Shown one piece after another: positions 62,054-64,000 of a stretch of DNA of 64,000 bases. The notes beneath the pieces were generated by a model that saw only the letters and a program-made list of their open reading frames with translations, was not told the origin of the DNA and searched no databases. Position numbers and translations under genes: made by a program. This DNA comes from Rhodococcus sp. 14-2483-1-2. Lineage in GTDB: Bacteria > Actinomycetota > Actinomycetes > Mycobacteriales > Mycobacteriaceae. Numbering within the stretch: the stretch's first letter is position 1; the number at the start of each line of letters is the position of its first letter. The DNA is taken from positions 310,001-374,000 of the forward strand of contig NZ_NPFW01000023.1 in NCBI RefSeq assembly GCF_002259405.1, in the 5' to 3' direction.

Positions 62054-62410
62054 ATGGCCGCACGACAGATCGAACGAGCAGTACTCCTCAACCGTGAAGA
62101 CATCGACACCATCAACGCGCCCTTCGTCAGCAAGGGACGCTCCGATCCGTTGATCAAGGCGTTCGGAGCGGCGCTGCGCAAGTCTGCACCGGAATGGCTT
62201 CGTAACCTGAGCCCCGACGGCGACACCATCTCCACACCACGGCTCGAAGAACTACGCGCGGGGATCGAACGCCGCCGAGCCCTGATCGACCTACTGCCCG
62301 ACGGCGAAGAGAAAGACGCCAACCTTGCACCCCTGTCCGAGCTGGAGCAGTTGGTGCGCGAGCTGCTCGGTGAACTCGACGGCGGGATCGGGGAGTCGGT
62401 GGCCTCGTGA
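62054..62410 (+). CDS. Small helical protein of the plus-strand transfer operon
   Basis: 118 residues from ATG 62054. Mostly alpha-helical with a charged C-terminal helix (NLAPLSELEQLVRELLGELD). Overlaps the next gene start. Possibly a partner of the ATPases on each side. Confidence 0.55.
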   Translation: MAARQIERAVLLNREDIDTINAPFVSKGRSDPLIKAFGAALRKSAPEWLRNLSPDGDTISTPRLEELRAGIERRRALIDLLPDGEEKDANLAPLSELEQLVRELLGELDGGIGESVAS

Positions 62411-63843
62411 TGACAGCAACACCGATCAGGGTCGCCATCGACTCATCGGGTCTGCACGCGACAGCCCAAGTTCTCGACGGGCCGCAACCGAGTGTCGATC
62501 TACGCGGCGCGGACAACGACGCACTGATGACAGCGGTGTTCGAGCACGCGAACGCTCAAGCGCGTGCAACGGGCACGACGGTGACGTTGGAGATCGACGC
62601 TGGACCCGAGACCGCACCGGTGCGTGTGGAAGTCGACCCCGACCAGAGCGTGCGCACCGTCGCCACGGGTCTGTCCGAACATCGAGAGCCAGCCACCACC
62701 GGGATGGGTACCGCAGCCACCCGCCCCGCCTCACGCCCCTCATCGGTGGTGCGCGTCCCCGGCGACGCTCCACCTCCCGACCCTGAGCCACCACCACACG
62801 AGGCACCGCGACGACGTTTCGACAGCGAGGACTCCGACCGTCGGCCCGCAACGCGCCAACCGCGCCCGACCTCGGAGCACTACTCCCCACACCACGACAC
62901 CATCGGCACCGCGCCGCAGGCGTCGGCAGCAAGCCTTCGAGGCGTGGTGCCGACAGGCCCTGCGCGCCGGGGAATGCGGGGGCGGCTCAACGCTGCCCTC
63001 GGACTCAAGCTCACAGCCAGTGTCGACGAGCAAGGCGTACGGGCAGCGGAGTCGACGATCTCCGGCCCGGTCCCGGACAGGGCGGTTGTCTCGGTGATCA
63101 ACGTCAAAGGCGGGGTCGGCAAGACCCCGCTCAGCTTGGCTCTCGCCTCTCAGATGGCGACCCACCGTGGACCGGGAACCGTTGCCGCGGTCGATCTGGG
63201 GGAGTCGAACAACTCGTTCGCCGACCGGATCGTCACCCCAGGTCATCCGAACTACGGCACGGTCGGCTTGCTCGACCTGCACGAGAACACCGGCGGGGCG
63301 ATCACCTCGGCGATGTTGAGCCGTTACTTGACGCGTCAACCGTCCGGTGAGGACGTTCTCATCGGACGCGACGATGTCGGGTTCGACCTCGGCTTCGACG
63401 ACGCCGACGCACTGGCCACGCTGTTGTCGCATTTTCGGGATCTGCTGGTTGTCGATACCGGCAACGGAGAGAACGCCGGCCGCTGGCAGTGGGCAGTCGC
63501 GACGGCTCAGGTCGTACTCATTCCGGTACCGCTCCGCGCCGACGTCGTCGCGGTCGCTCGCCGCATGATCGGGCGTATCGCGGCCCGCCGACCCCACGGG
63601 CTCGCCGGGGTCATGGTGATCATCACCGACGGACCAGGAGACACCCCGGACATCGAAGCCGACCAGATCGAACAGCTCACCCGAGGCGACGGCATCGAGG
63701 TCGTGCTCCGCATGCCGTACGAGCCGGTCTTCGCCTCCGGCCAGCCGATCACCTCCGCCAGTCTCGCTCTTCCCACCCGAGATGCACTGACGCGTCTGGG
63801 AGCACACGTCATCACCGCGCTGACCGGACCGAGGACGACATGA
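62407..63843 (+). CDS. ParA/MinD-like ATPase with long N-terminal linker
   Basis: 478 residues; GTG 62407 or ATG 62410. The first 190 residues are disordered, rich in Pro, Arg and His. The ATPase core begins at about 225: VISVINVKGGVGKTPLSLAL type Walker A (KGGVGKT), then AAVDLGESNNSFADR and LLVVDTGNGENAGR. Such MinD-like proteins accompany FtsK-like translocases in actinobacterial transfer operons, perhaps to place the machine. Confidence 0.8.
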   Translation: MMTATPIRVAIDSSGLHATAQVLDGPQPSVDLRGADNDALMTAVFEHANAQARATGTTVTLEIDAGPETAPVRVEVDPDQSVRTVATGLSEHREPATTGMGTAATRPASRPSSVVRVPGDAPPPDPEPPPHEAPRRRFDSEDSDRRPATRQPRPTSEHYSPHHDTIGTAPQASAASLRGVVPTGPARRGMRGRLNAALGLKLTASVDEQGVRAAESTISGPVPDRAVVSVINVKGGVGKTPLSLALASQMATHRGPGTVAAVDLGESNNSFADRIVTPGHPNYGTVGLLDLHENTGGAITSAMLSRYLTRQPSGEDVLIGRDDVGFDLGFDDADALATLLSHFRDLLVVDTGNGENAGRWQWAVATAQVVLIPVPLRADVVAVARRMIGRIAARRPHGLAGVMVIITDGPGDTPDIEADQIEQLTRGDGIEVVLRMPYEPVFASGQPITSASLALPTRDALTRLGAHVITALTGPRTT

Positions 63844-63998
63844 CCCAGCCGAGCACACCCCACGCACAACGCGCGCCACGCAGCATCGCGCGGCCGATCC
63901 ACAGCCCTGAGGGCTCCGTCACCGACCTGAACGCGGTAGCTACGACTCGATACGAGAGAACGTGCGCCGTGCTGCAGGAACGGGCGGCGATGGACTGA
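63840..63998 (+). CDS. Small unknown protein at the right edge
   Basis: 52 residues (MTQPSTPHAQRAPRSIARPI ... ERAAMD) from ATG 63840, overlapping the previous stop (ATGA). Arg-rich; function unknown. Confidence 0.5.
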   Translation: MTQPSTPHAQRAPRSIARPIHSPEGSVTDLNAVATTRYERTCAVLQERAAMD

Positions 63999-64000
63999 TT

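Overview
The window is a piece of a high-GC actinobacterial plasmid, most likely from Rhodococcus or a close relative. The evidence is the family content: a WhiB-like protein, a secreted cutinase, a DUF2637 membrane protein, actinobacterial VirB4/FtsK-type transfer proteins and a ParA/ParB-like pair. GTG starts and ATGA or GTGA gene overlaps are common throughout. A gene pair that looks like actinomycete telomere proteins (Tpg/Tap-like) hints that the replicon may be linear, but no end is in view. No rRNA, tRNA or CRISPR array was seen.

Bases 1-21808 are transposon DNA. A Tn402/Tn5053-like element (element A) enters from the left edge with an intact tniA and ends at 1564. Five bases later a second element (element B, 1570-21808, 20.2 kb) begins. 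Its right side carries tniQ-tniB-tniA, with tniA frameshifted in a run of seven C, plus two tyrosine recombinases where this family normally has a serine resolvase. Its right end lies inside a serine resolvase gene that has lost its N-terminus (21809-22264), as expected of a res-site hunter.

The cargo of element B is the most interesting part: a compact RiPP operon on the minus strand (10965 down to 1900). It holds a 70-residue precursor ending in Cys, an EpiD-like cysteine decarboxylase, a kinase-fold protein without the catalytic Asp, an APH-type kinase, a HopA1-type lyase and an M16 peptidase with HxxEH. These are followed by three unknown proteins, an M16 half-domain protein, two bPH2 membrane proteins resembling YdbS/YdbT, and a small XRE regulator. 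This matches the class V lanthipeptide toolkit (kinase, HopA1 lyase and X protein as separate enzymes, with a C-terminal AviCys or AviMeCys). A GAF-Fis activator without a sigma54 domain sits upstream. A perfect 14-bp hairpin separates the precursor from the enzymes.

Bases 22400-26358 are a decayed defence and insertion-sequence patch: an intact Abi-like HEPN protein, frameshifted genes, an IS21 transposase remnant and a truncated DUF3375 (JetA-like) gene. Bases 26359-39160 are the plasmid backbone: the Tpg/Tap-like pair, a DUF2637 protein, ParB-like and ParA with 12-nt repeat arrays upstream, a prim-pol replication protein, a ribbon-helix-helix protein and a second Rep. The two rep genes share a leader that may carry antisense RNAs.

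Bases 39447-64000 are conjugation and cell-envelope genes: HNH nuclease, cutinase, WhiB, a lipoprotein, an M23-SLT-NlpC/P60 wall hydrolase, VirB6/TrbL-like and VirB4-like proteins, small membrane proteins, and divergently an FtsK/TraB-like ATPase and a ParA-like ATPase. A 1.1-kb gene-free region between the two divergent transfer operons holds eight GTGCAC sites and a 39-bp element repeated once upstream of each operon.
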